From NCBI GenBank assembly GCA_039707655.1, contig CM077665.1, forward strand, positions 137,349,148-137,413,147: DNA of 64,000 nucleotides. The letters run 5' to 3'. The translations under genes and the position numbers were made by a program. The notes under the pieces are model-generated. The model saw only the letters and a list, made by a program, of their open reading frames with translations. It did not search any database and was not told the origin of the DNA. Within the stretch, counting starts at the first letter, position 1; every line of letters begins with the position of its first letter. This stretch comes from Elymus sibiricus (lineage: Eukaryota; Streptophyta; Magnoliopsida; Poales; Poaceae). This document shows positions 45,101 through 56,835 of this stretch, one piece after another.

Positions 45101-46113
45101 TCAACCTTGGAACCATTTCCCACGCGCATCGTCACTTCGTCCTTTGCCAGCCTCCGTCTATTCCGCAGTTCCTGTTTTGAGTTGCAAATATGAGCAACCG
45201 CACCGGTATCAAATACCCAGGCACTACAACGAGAGTTGGTAAGGTACACATCAATAACATGTATATCATATATACCTTGTTTGTTGTTGGCCGCCTTCTT
45301 GTCAGCCAAATACTTGGGGCAATTCCGCTTCCAGTGTCCAGTTCCCTTGCAATGAAAACACACAGTTTCTGGTTTGGGTCCAGCCTTGGGTTTCTTCACG
45401 AGAGGAGCAACTGCTTTGCCACTCTGCTTGGAGTTACCCTTCTTACCCTTGCCATTTTTCTTGAAACTAGTGGTTTTATTGACCATCAACACTTGATGCT
45501 CCTTCTGAATTTCAGACTCAGCGGCTTTCAGCATCGCAAACAGCTCGGCGACTGACTTGTTCATCCCGTGCATGTTATAGTTCAACACGAAGCTCTTGTA
45601 GCTAGGTGGCAATGATTGAAGAACTCTGTCAGTGATAGCCTCTGGCGGAAGGGGCATCCCTAACTCAGCCAGACGGGTGGAGTACCCAGACATTCTGAGC
45701 ACGTGATCACTGATAGACCCGTTCTCCTCCATCTTGCAAGCATAGAACTTATCGGAGATCTCATATCTCTCGATCCGGGCACTCTTCTGAAAGATAAACT
45801 TCAATTCCTGGAACATCTCATATGCTCCATGACGTTCAAAACGTCTTTGAAGTCCCGGTTCTAAGCCATACAACATTGCACATTGAACTATTGAGTAATC
45901 ATCAGAACGAGCCTGCCAGGCGTTCACAACGTCTAGAGACTCAACTGGAGTGGGTGGATCACCAAGCAGTGCATCAAGGACATAAGCCTTCTGGGAAGCC
46001 GTAAGGATAATCCTTAGATTACGGGCCCAGTCCACAAAGTTACTTCCATCATCTTTCAATTTAGCTTTCTCTAGGAACGCATTAAAATTCAGGGGTGCTA
46101 CTGCGCGAGCCAT
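42130..46113 (-). CDS. Element B gag-pol polyprotein, 1327 residues, uninterrupted
   Basis: Single frame from MARAVAPLNF to GVRFITM. Gag covers about residues 1-250. A CX2CX4HX4C knuckle is at 252-265 (CFHCKGTGHWKRNC). The protease DTG is at 302-304. The integrase zinc site uses H440/H445 and C471/C474, with the acidic triad at D501, D564 and E600. RT spans about 840-1080 with YVDD at 1001-1004. RNase H spans about 1170-1310 with VDASFD, CEAEY and LFCDN. All catalytic motifs are present, so the element may be autonomous; expression and activity cannot be judged here. Confidence 0.95.
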   Translation of the reverse strand: MARAVAPLNFNAFLEKAKLKDDGSNFVDWARNLRIILTASQKAYVLDALLGDPPTPVESLDVVNAWQARSDDYSIVQCAMLYGLEPGLQRRFERHGAYEMFQELKFIFQKSARIERYEISDKFYACKMEENGSISDHVLRMSGYSTRLAELGMPLPPEAITDRVLQSLPPSYKSFVLNYNMHGMNKSVAELFAMLKAAESEIQKEHQVLMVNKTTSFKKNGKGKKGNSKQSGKAVAPLVKKPKAGPKPETVCFHCKGTGHWKRNCPKYLADKKAANNKQGIYDIHVIDVYLTNSRCSAWVFDTGAVAHICNSKQELRNRRRLAKDEVTMRVGNGSKVDVIAVGTLALRLPSGLVMNLNKCYLVPALSMNIISGSCLLRDGYSFKSENNGCSIYMSNIFYGHAPDVRGLFLLNLDSNDTHVHNIDAKRCRIANDNTTFLWHCRLGHIGVKRMRKLHADGLLESLDFESLDTCEPCLMGKMTKTPFSGIMERASDLLEIIHTDVCGPMSIEARGGYRYFLTFTDDLSRYGYIYLMKHKSETFEKFKQFQSEVENHRNKKIKFLRSDRGGEYLSYEFGSHLRQCGIVSQLTPPGTPQRNGVSERRNRTLLDMVRSMMSLADLPLSFWGYALETAAFTLNRAPSKSVETTPYELWFDKKPKLSFLKVWGCDAYVKKLQPEKLEPKAEKCVFIGYPKETVGYTFYLRSEGKVFVAKNGTFLEKEFLSKELSGRKIELDEVVEPLLQPESSAAQKVVSVEPTLAEEEVNDDDHEALDQVAIEPRRSTRTRTAPEWYGNPVLEVMLLNNDEPTSYGEAMMGPDSEKWLEAMKSEMGSMYENKVWTLEVLPEGRKAIQNKWIFKRKTDADGNVTVYKARLVAKGFSQVQGVDYDETFSPVAMLKSVRIMLAIAAFFDYEIWQMDVKTAFLNGYLKEELYMMQPEGFVDPENADKVCKLQRSIYGLVQASRSWNLRFDEVIKAFEFIQVYGEACIYKKVSGSSIAFLILYVDDILLIGNNIEMLESVKEYLNKSFSMKDLGEAAFILGIKIYRDRSRRLIGLSQSTYLDKILKKFKMDQSKKGFLPVLQGVKLSKTQCPVTAEDREKMSVIPYASAIGSIMYAMLCTRPDVSLAISMVGRFQSDPGMEHWTAVKNILKYLKRTKDMFLVYGDNQELVVKGYVDASFDTDPDDSKSQTGYVFILNGGAVSWCSSKQSVVADSTCEAEYIAASEAAKEGVWMKEFMTDLGVVPSALNPMTLFCDNTGAIALAKEPRFHKRTRHIKRRFNSIRDYIKEDDINICKVHTDLNVADPMTKPLPRAKHEQHQNCMGVRFITM

Positions 46114-47378
46114 GATCTACAACATAAATATAGCAAAGACAACTTAGACTATTGTTCTTAGATAATGAGTTTAGTTAATCATATTACTTAAAAACTCCCA
46201 CTCAAATTGACATCCCTCCGATCATTCGAGTGTAACATGATCCAAATCCACCAACTCAAGTCCGATCATCACGTGAGTTGAGGTGGTTTCAATGGTGAAC
46301 ATCTTCATGTTGATCATATCTACTATATGACTCATGTTCGACCTTTCGGTCTCTTGTGTTCCGAGGCCATGTCTGTACATGCTAGGCTCGTCAAGTTTAA
46401 CCCGAGTGTTCCGCACGTGTAACATGGCTTACACCCGTTGTATGCGAACGTAGAGTCTATCACACCCGATCATCACGGCGTGTCTCGAAACGACGAACTT
46501 TCGCAACGGTGCACACTTGGGGAGAACACAATTTATCTTGAAATTTAAGTGAGGGATCACCTTATAATGCTACCGTCGTCCTAAGCAAAATAAGATGCAT
46601 AAAAGGATTAACATCACATGCAAATCATAAGTGACATGATATGGCCATGAACTTGTGCTTTTGATCTCCATCTCCAAAGCACCGGCATGATCTCCATCGT
46701 CACCGGCATGACACCATGATCTCCATCATCTTGATCTCCATCAACGTGTCGCCATAAGGTTGTCGCGCCGACTGTTGCTTCCACGACTATAGCTAACGTT
46801 TAGCGATAAAGTAAAGCATTACATAGCGCTTAATGATTGACACGCAGGTCATACAATAATTAAAGACAACTCTATGGCTCCTGCCAGTTGCCGTACTCAT
46901 CGACATGCAAGTCGTGATATTCTATACAATACATGATCATCTCATACATCACATATATCTCATCATGTAATTGGCCATATCACATCACAACATACCCTGC
47001 AAAAACAAGTTAGACGTCCTCTAATTGTTGTTGCAAATTTTACGTGGCTGCTACGGGTATCTAGCAAGAACGATTCTTACCTACGCAAAACCACAACGTG
47101 GTGTAGTGATTGCTTTTTGATCTTCTAAAAGAACCCTCTTCATTGAACCGATTCAACTAAAGTGAGAGAGACAGACACCCGCCAGTCACCTTTATGCAAC
47201 AAGTGCACGCAGCGGTGAAACCAGTCTCGCGTAAGCGTACGCGTAATGTCGGTCCGGGCCGCTTCATCTCACAATACCGCGGAATCAAGTATCAACTAGT
47301 AACGGCAAGCAATATGTATACATCCACGCCCACAACTCGTTTGTGTTCTACTCGAGATCTCATCTACGCATAGACCTA
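46114..47378 (-). other. Element B untranslated leader
   Basis: About 1.27 kb between PBS and gag ATG, without a convincing ORF. It corresponds to 51492-52760 in element A. Most of it is near-identical to A, but the 250 bases nearest the 5' LTR (47150-47391) differ clearly, with substitutions and indels. Confidence 0.8.
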
Positions 47379-47391
47379 GCTCAGATGCCAC

Positions 47392-49252
47392 TGTTGGGGA
47401 ACGTTGCATGGGAAACAAAATTTTTCCTACGCACACATAAGATCTATCCATGGTGATGAGCATCTACGAGAGGGAGAGTGAATCTACATACCCTTGTAGA
47501 TCGCTAAGCGGAAGCGTTAATAAACGCGGTTGATGTAGTCGAACGTCTTCGCGATCCAAATCGCCGAGCGTCCCGCGATCCAATCACGATCCTTCCGATC
47601 TAGTGCCGAACGGACGTCACCTCCGCGTTCAACACACGTACGGCTTGATGACGCCTTCACCTCCTCGATCCAGCGAGCGATGGTGAAGTAGTGGTTGAGT
47701 TCCAGCAGCACGACGGCGTGGTGATGGTGGTGAGGAACAATCTCTGCAGGGCTTCGCCAAGCACCACGGAGATTATGACGGAGGAACTAGAGGGCTAGGG
47801 TTGCCGGCACACGGCTTGGGAAATCCTGATGTGTCCCGTGTGCTAGCCCTGCCCCTCTATTTATATGTTGAGCCTTGGGGTCTAAACTTGGAGTAAAAGC
47901 CTCCTCCGGGTCGGTTTTGCCCGCACAAGGTCGGTTTGGCCCGCAGGAAAAGAGTCCAATTCGGACCCTGCCGAATCGTGCACAGCCGCTCACAAGCGGT
48001 AGTACCGCTTCACACAAGCGGTAGTACCGCTTGGGCGGTAGTACCGCTTCACACAAGCGGTAGTACCGCTCCGGCGGTAGTACCGCTTCACCAAGCGGTA
48101 GTACCGCTTACGCGGCAGCAAAACTACTTTTGCACCTTCCAATACCTTGTGGGCTTTATCCCTTTGGCTCATATAAAGTGTTGCTGCACCCGAACACTTC
48201 GGTAAACATCCGGAACCTCTTCCGGTAAACTTCGGAACTCTTCCGGAGATCAAAACACTATTATCACATATATCAATCTTTACCTCCGGACTATTCCGGA
48301 GATCCTCGTCATGTCCGGGATCTTATCCGGGACTCCGAACAACTTTCGGTCACCAACATAATAACTCAATTATACTAATCGTCACCAAACGTTAAGTGTG
48401 TAGACCCTGCGGGTTCGAGAACTATGTAGACATGACCGAGACACCTCTACGTCCAATAACCAATAGCGGGACCTGGATGCCCATATTGGCTCCTACATAT
48501 TCTATGAAGATCTTTATCGGTCGAACCTCTATGTCAAGGATTCAGTTAATCCCGTATGCTGTTCCCTTTGTTCTTCGGTATGTTACTTGCCCGAGATTCG
48601 ATCGTCGGTATCACTATACCTAGTTCAATCTCGTTACCGGCAAGTCTCTTTACTCGTTCCGTAATACAAGATCTCGTGGCTAACACTTTAGTCACATTGC
48701 TTGCAAGGCTCATTGTGATGTTGTATTACCGAGTGGGCCCTGAGATACCTCTCCGTCATACGGAGTAACAAATCCCAGTCTTGATCCATGCCAACCCAAC
48801 AGACACCCTCGGAGATACCTGTAGAGCACCTTTATAGTCACCCAGTTACGTTGCGACGTTTGATACACACAAGGTATTCCTCCGGTGTCAGTGAGTTGCA
48901 TGATCTCATGGTCAAAGGAACAGATACTTGACATGCAGAAAACAATAGCAATAAACTAACACGATCAAATGCTACGTTCTTAGTTTGGGTCTTGTCCATC
49001 ACATCATTCTCCTAATGATATGATCCCGTTATCAAATGACATCTCATGTCAATGGCTAGGAAACCTTAACCATCTTTGATCAACGAGCTAGTCAACTAGA
49101 GGCTTACTAGGGACACAGTGTTGTCTATGTACCCACACATGTATTTGAGTTTCCAATCAATACAATTATAGCATGGATAATAAACGATTATCATGAACAA
49201 GGAAATATAATAATAACCAATTTATTATTGCCTCTAGGGCATATTTCCAACA
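47392..49252 (-). repeat. Element B 5' LTR
   Basis: Partner of 40219-42079. TATA box complement of 47858-47865, about 1390 bp into the LTR; palindrome array 47995-48108. Confidence 0.94.
47995..48108. repeat. Six-copy palindrome array in element B 5' LTR
   Basis: Identical to the array at 40822-40935. In the 5' LTR it lies in U3 upstream of the transcription start region. Confidence 0.95.
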
Positions 49253-51491
49253 CTGCGCTACTCTCAGGTTGAAGTAAAGGTTCAACAACCTCATCAAGTT
49301 CTATCTTCCTCCCACTCAATTCTTTCGAGAGAAACTCTTTCTCAAGAAATGTTCCGTTTTTAGCGACAAACACTTTGCCCTCGGATCTGAGGTAGAAGGT
49401 ATACCCAATTGTCTCTTTTGGGTATCCTATGAAGACGCATTTCTCCGCTTTGGGTTCCAGCTTTTCAGGCTGAAGCTTTTTGACATAAGCATCACATCCC
49501 CAAACTTTAAGAAACGACAGCTTTGGCTTCTTGCCAAACCAAAGTTCATATGGCGTCGTCTCAACGGATTTCGATGGTGCCCTATTTAAAGTGAATGCAG
49601 CTGTCTCTAATGCATAACCCCAAAACGATAGTGGCAAATCGGCAAGAGACATCATAGATCGCACCATATCTAATAAGGTTCGATTACGACGTTCGGACAC
49701 ACCATTACGCTGTGGTGTTCCAGGCGGTGTTAGTTGTGAAACAATTCCACATTGTCTTAAGTGACTGCCAAACTCATAACTCAGATATTCTCCTCCTCGA
49801 TCAGATCGTAGGAATTTAATCTTCTTGTTACGATGATTCTCAACTTCACTCTGAAATTGTTTGAACTTTTCAAATGTTTCAGACTTGTGTTTCATTAAGT
49901 AAATATACCCATATCTACTTAAGTCATCAGTGAAGGTGAGAAAGTAACGATAACCACCGCGCGCCTCAATGCTCATCGGACCGCACACATCAGTATGTAT
50001 GATTTCCAATAAGTCACTTGCCCGTTCCATTATTCCAGAGAACGGCGTTTTAGTCATCTTGCCCATGAGGCATGGCTCACATGTGTCAAGTGATTCAAAA
50101 TCAAGTGACTCCAAAAGTCCATCAGCATGGAGCTTCCTCAGGCGTTTTACGCCAATATGACCTAAACGGCAGTGCCACAAGAAAGTGGTATTATCATTAT
50201 CAATTCTACATCTTTTGGCATCAATGTTATGAACATGTGTATCATTACTATCGAGATTCAATAAGAATAAACCCCTCACATCGGGTGCATGACCATAAAA
50301 GATATTACTCATATAAATAGAACAACCATTATTCTCTGATTTAAATGAGTAACCGTCTCGCAATAAACAAGATCCAGATATAATGTTCATGCTTAACGCA
50401 GGCACCAAATAACACTTATTTAGGTTCATCACTAATCCCGACGGTAATCGAAGAGCGAGCGTGCCGACGGCGATCACATCAACCTTGGAACCATTTCCCA
50501 CGCGCATCGTCACTTCGTCCTTTGCCAGCCTCCGTCTATTCCGCAGTTCCTGTTTTGAGTTGCAAATATGAGCAACCGCACCGGTATCAAATACCCAGGC
50601 ACTACAACGAGAGTTGGTAAGGTACACATCAATAACATGTATATCATATATACCTTGTTTGTTGTTGGCCGCCTTCTTGTCAGCCAAATACTTGGGGCAG
50701 TTCCGCTTCCAGTGTCCAGTTCCCTTGCAATGAAAACACACAGTTTCTGGTTTGGGTCCAGCCTTGGGTTTCTTCACGAGAGGAGCAACTGCTTTGCCAC
50801 TCTTCTTGGAGTTACCCTTCTTACCCTTGCCATTTTTCTTGAAACTAGTGGTTTTATTGACCATCAACACTTGATGCTCCTTCTGAATTTCAGACTCAGC
50901 GGCTTTCAGCATCGCAAACAGCTCGGCGACTGACTTGTTCATCCCGTGCATGTTATAGTTCAACACGAAGCTCTTGTAGCTAGGAGGCAATGATTGAAGA
51001 ACTCTGTCAGTGATAGCCTCTGGCGGAAGGGGCATCCCTAACTCAGCCAGACGGGTGGAGTACCCAGACATTCTGAGCACGTGATCACTGATAGACCCGT
51101 TCTCCTCCATCTTGCAAGCATAGAACTTATCGGAGATCTCATATCTCTCGATCCGGGCATTCTTCTGAAAGATAAACTTCAACTCCTGGAACATCTCATA
51201 TGCTCCATGACGTTCAAAACGTCTTTGAAGTCCCGGTTCTAAGCCATACAACATTGCACATTGAACTATTGAGTAATCATCAGAACGAGCCTGCCAGGCG
51301 TTCACAACGTCTAGAGACTCAACTGGAGCGGGTGGATCACCAAGCGGTGCATCAAGGACATAAGCCTTCTGGGAAGCCGTAAGGATAATCCTTAGATTAC
51401 GGGCCCAGTCCACAAAGTTACTTCCATCATCTTTCAACTTAGCTTTCTCTAGGAACGCATTAAAATTCAGGGGTGCTACTGCGCGAGCCAT
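49253..51491 (-). pseudogene. Element A gag-pol, 5' part (gag, protease, integrase)
   Basis: The frame starts MARAVAPLNFNAFLEKAKL at 51491. It contains the gag domain, the knuckle CFHCKGTGHWKRNC, protease VFDTGAVAHIC, integrase zinc site WHCRLGHIGV ... CEPC, and catalytic regions HTDVCGP, LRSDRGGEY and GVSERRN. It is cut in codon 747 by element B, between integrase and RT. Total length including the other half equals element B's frame (1327 codons plus stop), so the insertion is the only frame damage I see. Confidence 0.9.
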
Positions 51492-52774
51492 GATCTACAA
51501 CATAAATATAGCAAAGACAACTTAGACTATTGTTCTTAGATAATGAGTTTAGTTAATCATATTACTTAAAAACTCCCACTCAAATTGACATCCCTCCGAT
51601 CATTCGAGTGTAACATGATCCAAATCCACCAACTCAAGTCCGATCATCACGTGAGTTGAGGTGGTTTCAATGGTGAACATCTTCATGTTGATCATATCTA
51701 CTATATGACTCATGTTCGACCTTTCGGTCTCTTGTGTTCCGAGGCCATGTCTGTACATGCTAGGCTCGTCAAGTTTAACCCGAGTGTTCCGCACGTGTAA
51801 CATGGCTTACACCCGTTGTATGCGAACGTAGAGTCTATCACACCCGATCATCACGGCGTGTCTCGAAACGACGAACTTTCGCAACGGTGCACACTTGGGG
51901 AGAACACAATTTATCTTGAAATTTAAGTGAGGGATCACCTTATAATGCTACCGTCGTCCTAAGCAAAATAAGATGCATAAAAAGGATTAACATCACATGC
52001 AAATCATAAGTGACATGATATGGCCATGAACTTGTGCTTTTTGATCTCCATCTCCAAAGCACCGGCATGATCTCCATCGTCACCGGCATGACACCATGAT
52101 CTCCATCATCTTGATCTCCATCAACGTGTCGCCATAAGGTTGTCGCGCCGACTGTTGCTTCCACGACTATAGCTAACGTTTAGCGATAAAGTAAAGCATT
52201 ACATAGCGCTTAATGATTGACACGCAGGTCATACAATAATTAAAGACAACTCTATGGCTCCTGCCAGTTGCCGTACTCATCGACATGCAAGTCGTGATAT
52301 TCTATACATCACATGATCATCTCATACATCACATATATCTCATCATGTAATTGGCCATATCACATCACAACATACCCTGCAAAAACAAGTTAGACGTCCT
52401 CTAATTGTTGTTGCAAATTTTACGTGGCTGCTACGGGTTAGCAAGAACCGTTCTTACCTACGCAAAACCACAACGTGGTGTAGTGATTGCTTTTTGATCT
52501 TCTAAAAGAACCCTCTTCATTGAAATCGATTCAACTAAAGTGAGAGAGACAGACACCCGCTAGCCATCTTTATGCAACAAAATTACATGTCAGTTGAAGG
52601 AACCTGTCTCGCGTAAGTGTACGCGTAATGTCGGTCCGGGCCGCTTCATCTCACAGTACCGCCGAATCAAATATCAACTAGTAACGGCAAGCAATATGTA
52701 TACAACCACGCCCACAACTCGTTTGTGTTCTACTCGAGATCTCATCTACGCATAGACCTGGCTCATGATGCCAC

Positions 52775-54631
52775 TGTTGGGAAACGTTGCATGGGAAACA
52801 AAAAATTTTCCTACGCACACGCAAGATCTATCCATGGTGATGAGCATCTACGAGAGGGAGAGTGAATCTACATACCCTTGTAGATCGCTAAGCGGAAGCG
52901 TTTAAGAAACGCGGTTGATGTAGTCGAACGTCTCCGCGATCCAAATCGCACGTCGTCCCTTGATCCGATCACGAACTAGTGCCGAACGGACGGCACCTCC
53001 GCGTTCAACACACGTATGGCTTGATGACGCCTTCACCTCCTCGATCCAGCGAGCGATGGTGAAGTAGTGGTTGAGTTCCAGCAGCACGACGGCGTGGTGA
53101 TGGTGGTGAGGAACAATCTCTGCAGGGCTTCGCCAAGCGCTACGGAGATTATGACGGAAGAACTAGAGGGTTAGGGTTGCCGCACACGGCTTGGGGAAAT
53201 CTTGATGTGTCCCGTGTGCTAGCCCTGCCCCTCTATTTATATGTTGAGCCTTGGGGTCTAAACTTGGAGTAAAAGCCTCCTCTAGGTCGGTTTTGCCCGC
53301 ACAAGGTCGGTTTGGCCCGCAGGGAAAGAGTCCAACTCGGATCCCTGCCGAACCGTGCACAGCCGCACACAAGCGGTAGTACCGCTTCACACAAGCGGTA
53401 GTACCGCTTGGGCGGTAGTACCGCTTCACACAAGCGGTAGTACCGCTTGGGCGGTAGTACCGCTTCACACAAGCGGTAGTACCGCTTACGCGGCAGCAAA
53501 ACTACTTTTTGTATTTTCCAATACCTTGTGGGCTTTTATCCCTTGGCCCATATAAAGTGTTGCTGTACCCGAACACTTCGGCAAACATCCGGAACCCCTT
53601 CCGGTGAACTCTGGAACTCTTCCGGAGATCGAAACACTATTATCACATATATCAATCTTTACCTCCGGACTATTCCGGAGATCCTCGTCATGTCCGGGAT
53701 CTTATCCGGGACTCCGAACAACTTTCGGTCACCAACATAATAACTCAATTATACTAATCGTCACCAAACGTTAAGTGTGTAGACCCTGCGGGTTCGAGAA
53801 CTATGTAGACATGACCGAGACACCTCTACGGCCAATAACCAATAGCGGGACCTGGATGCCCATATTGGCTCCTACATATTCTACGAAGATCTTTATCGGT
53901 CGAACCTCTATGTCAAGGATTCAGTTAATCCCGTATGCTGTTCCCTTTGTTCTTCGGTATGTTACTTGCCCGAGATTCGATCGTCGGTATCACTATACCT
54001 AGTTCAATCTCGTTACCGGCAAGTCTCTTTACTCGTTCCGTAATACAAGATCTCGTGGCTAACACTTTAGTCACATTGCTTGCAAGGCTCATTGTGATGT
54101 TGTATTACCGAGTGGGCCCTGAGATACCTCTCCGTCATACGGAGTAACAAATCCCAGTCTTGATCCATGCCAACCCAACAGACATCCTCGGAGATACCTG
54201 TAGAGCACCTTTATAGTCGCCCAGTTACGTTGCGACGTTTGATACACACAAGGTACTCCTCCGATGTCAGGGAGTTGCATGATCTCATGGTCATAGGAAC
54301 AGATACTTGACATGCAGAAAACAATAGCAATAAACTGACACGATCATATGCTACGTTCGTAGTTTGGGTCTTGTCCATCACATCATTCTCCTAATGATGT
54401 GATCCCGTTATCAAATGACATCTCATGTCCATGGCTAGGAAACCTTAACCATCTTTGATCAACAAGCTAGTCAACTAGAGGCTTACTAGGGACACAGTGT
54501 TGTCTATGTACCCACACATGTATTTGAGTTTCCAATCAATACAATTATAGCATGGATAATAAACGATTATCATGAACAAGGAAATATAATAATAACCAAT
54601 TTATTATTGCCTCTAGGGCATATTTCCAACA
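52775..54631 (-). repeat. Element A 5' LTR
   Basis: Partner of 36562-38418. TATA box complement of 53234-53241, palindrome array 53372-53486. The leader 51492-52760 runs from here to the gag start. Confidence 0.93.
53372..53486. repeat. Six-copy palindrome array in element A 5' LTR
   Basis: Same as 37159-37273. Confidence 0.95.
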
Positions 54632-54636
54632 GGGGC

Positions 54637-56603
54637 CGCGGGCGCCGGGGGCGCCGAGGGGGCCGCGGACGCCGGGGGCGCCGGGGGGACCGCGGGCGCC
54701 AACGTCGGGGGCGCCGGCGCCACGGCTGGGGGGGGCGCCGCATGCGGGGGGCGCGCCTCAAAGCCAGGGGGCGGGCCAAGAGAGGCGCGCGAGCGCCCTG
54801 GGAGAGGCGTCGAGGAGCCCGCGTCACCTGGTGAAACGGAAACACATGCTCATCAAAGTAAACGTGCCGGGAAGTGAACACACGGTGGGAGACGGGATCG
54901 TAGCACCGATATCCCTTGGAGTTGGAGGGGTAGCCGATGAAGATGCAAGCGACAGAACGAGGTGCGAGTTTGTGAGGAGCGGAGTCGGCAGTGCTAGGAT
55001 AGCAAAGGCACCCGAAAATACGCAAGCCATCATAAGATGGGGGCGTACCGAAGAGAAGATGGTGAGGTGCATAGTTCCACCGTGGGCGGCAAGGGCGAAT
55101 GTTAAGAAGAAGAGAAGCAGTAGCGAGTGCGTCCGGCCAGAAACGAGGCGGCACGTTAGCATGGAACAGGAGCGTGCGTACGCAGTCGTTCAGAGTGCGA
55201 AGGACGCGTTCGGCTCGACCGTTCTGCTGGGAAGTATACGGGCATGTGAGGCGAAAAACTGTGCCGTGGTGCGACAGAAAAGTGCGGAAAGCAAGGTTGT
55301 CGAACTCTTTTCCATTGTCAGTCTGAAGAGCAAGGATGGGACGCCCAAACTGCGTGCTGACATAGGAGTAAAAAGCCGTCAAAGTGGAGAGTGCATCCGA
55401 CTTTCTGCGCAAAGGAAAAGTCCACACATAATGAGAATAATCATCAAGGATAACCAGATAATATAAATAGCCCGAATTACTAGGAACCGGAGAGGTCCAC
55501 ACATCGCTATGAATCAACTGAAAAGGAAAAGAAGCTATGGTGGTGGAGTTATTAAACGGGAGGCGAACATGTTTGCCGACACGACAGGCATGACAGGTGT
55601 GATCCTCTATCTTATGGCAACTGAAACTGAAACTCCGAAGAATATGACGAAGTGTGACGGGGTTGGGATGACCCAAACGAGCGTGCCAGAGATCGACACC
55701 GGCGGAGAGAGCAACCGGTGCGGTGGTGGAGGTGGACGGCGAATGCACCGGATAGAGCTCGTCGAGGCTGTCACATCGGTGAAATACCATCCTGGTTCGA
55801 GCGTCCTTGACACAAAACCCAAGCTCGTCAAATTCAACAGTAACAGGATTTTCACGAGTTAAACGACGAACGGAAACAAGGTTCTTAATAAGATGAGGTG
55901 ACACAAGTATGTTAGACAAAGTAATAGGCATGGAGTTAGAAGGAAAAGAAGTGTGCCCGACATGTGTGATAGGGAGTGTAGAACCGTCGCCGACAATGAT
56001 GCGGCGGTCGGTGCTGACGGGAGTGAAAGAGGCAAGATTACCAGGATGAGCAAACATGTGAGCCGTAGCCCCGGTGTCCATGTACCAATCATCACCTCCG
56101 GTGTAGTTGTTCGGCGTAGGAGCGGCATGCAGCGCGGGAAGGAGCACCGGGTCCCAGGGCGCCGGCGGCAGGGCCGGCGAGGGGAACGGAGACGCCATGG
56201 GGAGGCCGTAGCCACCGCTCGGCAGCGGCGGTGGGTACTCTCCAACGGACGAGTGCTGGCCCGCTGACGACCCCCACCAGTACCCGGGAGCCCCGTACGC
56301 GGGCGGAGCCCCGTACGTGGGAACGGGCGCGTCGAACGCCCCGCGCGACAGCAAGGGGTCGACGGGCATAGTCGGCGCCGGCGGCGGGGCGACGACGGAC
56401 TGGCCGGAGAGCGCCGGCGGTGGGGCGGCGACGTACGCCAGCGGGGGCAGCGGAGCCGAGCCGTGCGGCAAGTCGGGGTAGGCTGGCGGGGTGACGCCGG
56501 ACGCGCCGTAGGTGGCGGCCGTCCCGTACGGCGGCGGGGCCGCGCCAGAGGGCGCCGGTGGCGGGACAGCAGAGGCGGCGGCGGACGGGCCGGTGGACGC
56601 CAT
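54637..56603 (-). pseudogene. Element C pol, 5' part: protease and integrase, gag domain lacking
   Basis: Starts MASTGPSAAASAVPPP at 56603. About 170 Pro/Ala/Gly-rich residues follow where a Copia gag (UBN2 region and CCHC knuckle) would be expected, but neither is visible. Then come protease WYMDTGATAHM, integrase zinc site HARLGHP ... CHACRVGKH, and catalytic surroundings IHSDVW, LQTDNGKEF and QNGRAERV. The frame is open to about 54830, then the A/P-rich hinge continues in another frame, implying a one-base indel. Element A interrupts the hinge at 54632. The element probably depends on gag supplied by others, or is simply defective. Confidence 0.8.
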
Positions 56604-56835
56604 CGTTGGAGCGACGAAGCGGTGAGCGGCTCGGGAGCGATCGGGCAAGAGCGGCGGCCGGCGCGGAGGGCGCGCGAGCGGCGGCGGCGGGGTGGCGGCG
56701 GCGGCCGGCGCGGGGAGGCGCGCGGGCGGCGGCGGCGGCTGGGTGGCGGCGGCGGCGGCAGCGGCGCGGAGGAGACGCGCGGCGGCGGCGGCGGCGGCGG
56801 CGGAAGCGAGAAAGAAACCTAGGAAACTGATACCA

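Larger units (their letters stand above)
40219..49252 (-). mobile_element. BARE/Angela/WIS-like Copia element B, complete
   Basis: 9034 bp with 1861 bp LTRs (40219-42079, 47392-49252) that differ at about six positions by eye. Target duplication CTGCG (40214-40218, 49253-49257). PBS-like TGGCATCTGAGC (complement of 47379-47390), PPT AAGTGGGAGAC at the 3' LTR, a leader of about 1.28 kb (46114-47391), and an unbroken gag-pol frame. It has the expected length and layout for a full BARE-type element and is the innermost and latest of the stack. Confidence 0.96.
36562..54631 (-). mobile_element. BARE/Angela/WIS-like Copia element A, split by element B
   Basis: LTRs 36562-38418 and 52775-54631 are each 1857 bp, with about three differences by eye. 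On the minus strand they run TGTTGGAAATATGCCC to GTTTCCCAACA. Target duplication GGGGC (36557-36561, 54632-54636). The PPT AAGTGGGAGAC borders the 3' LTR. A PBS-like TGGCATCATGAGC (complement of 52761-52773) borders the 5' LTR. Removing B leaves about 9.03 kb. Recent insertion is inferred from the LTR similarity. Confidence 0.95.
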
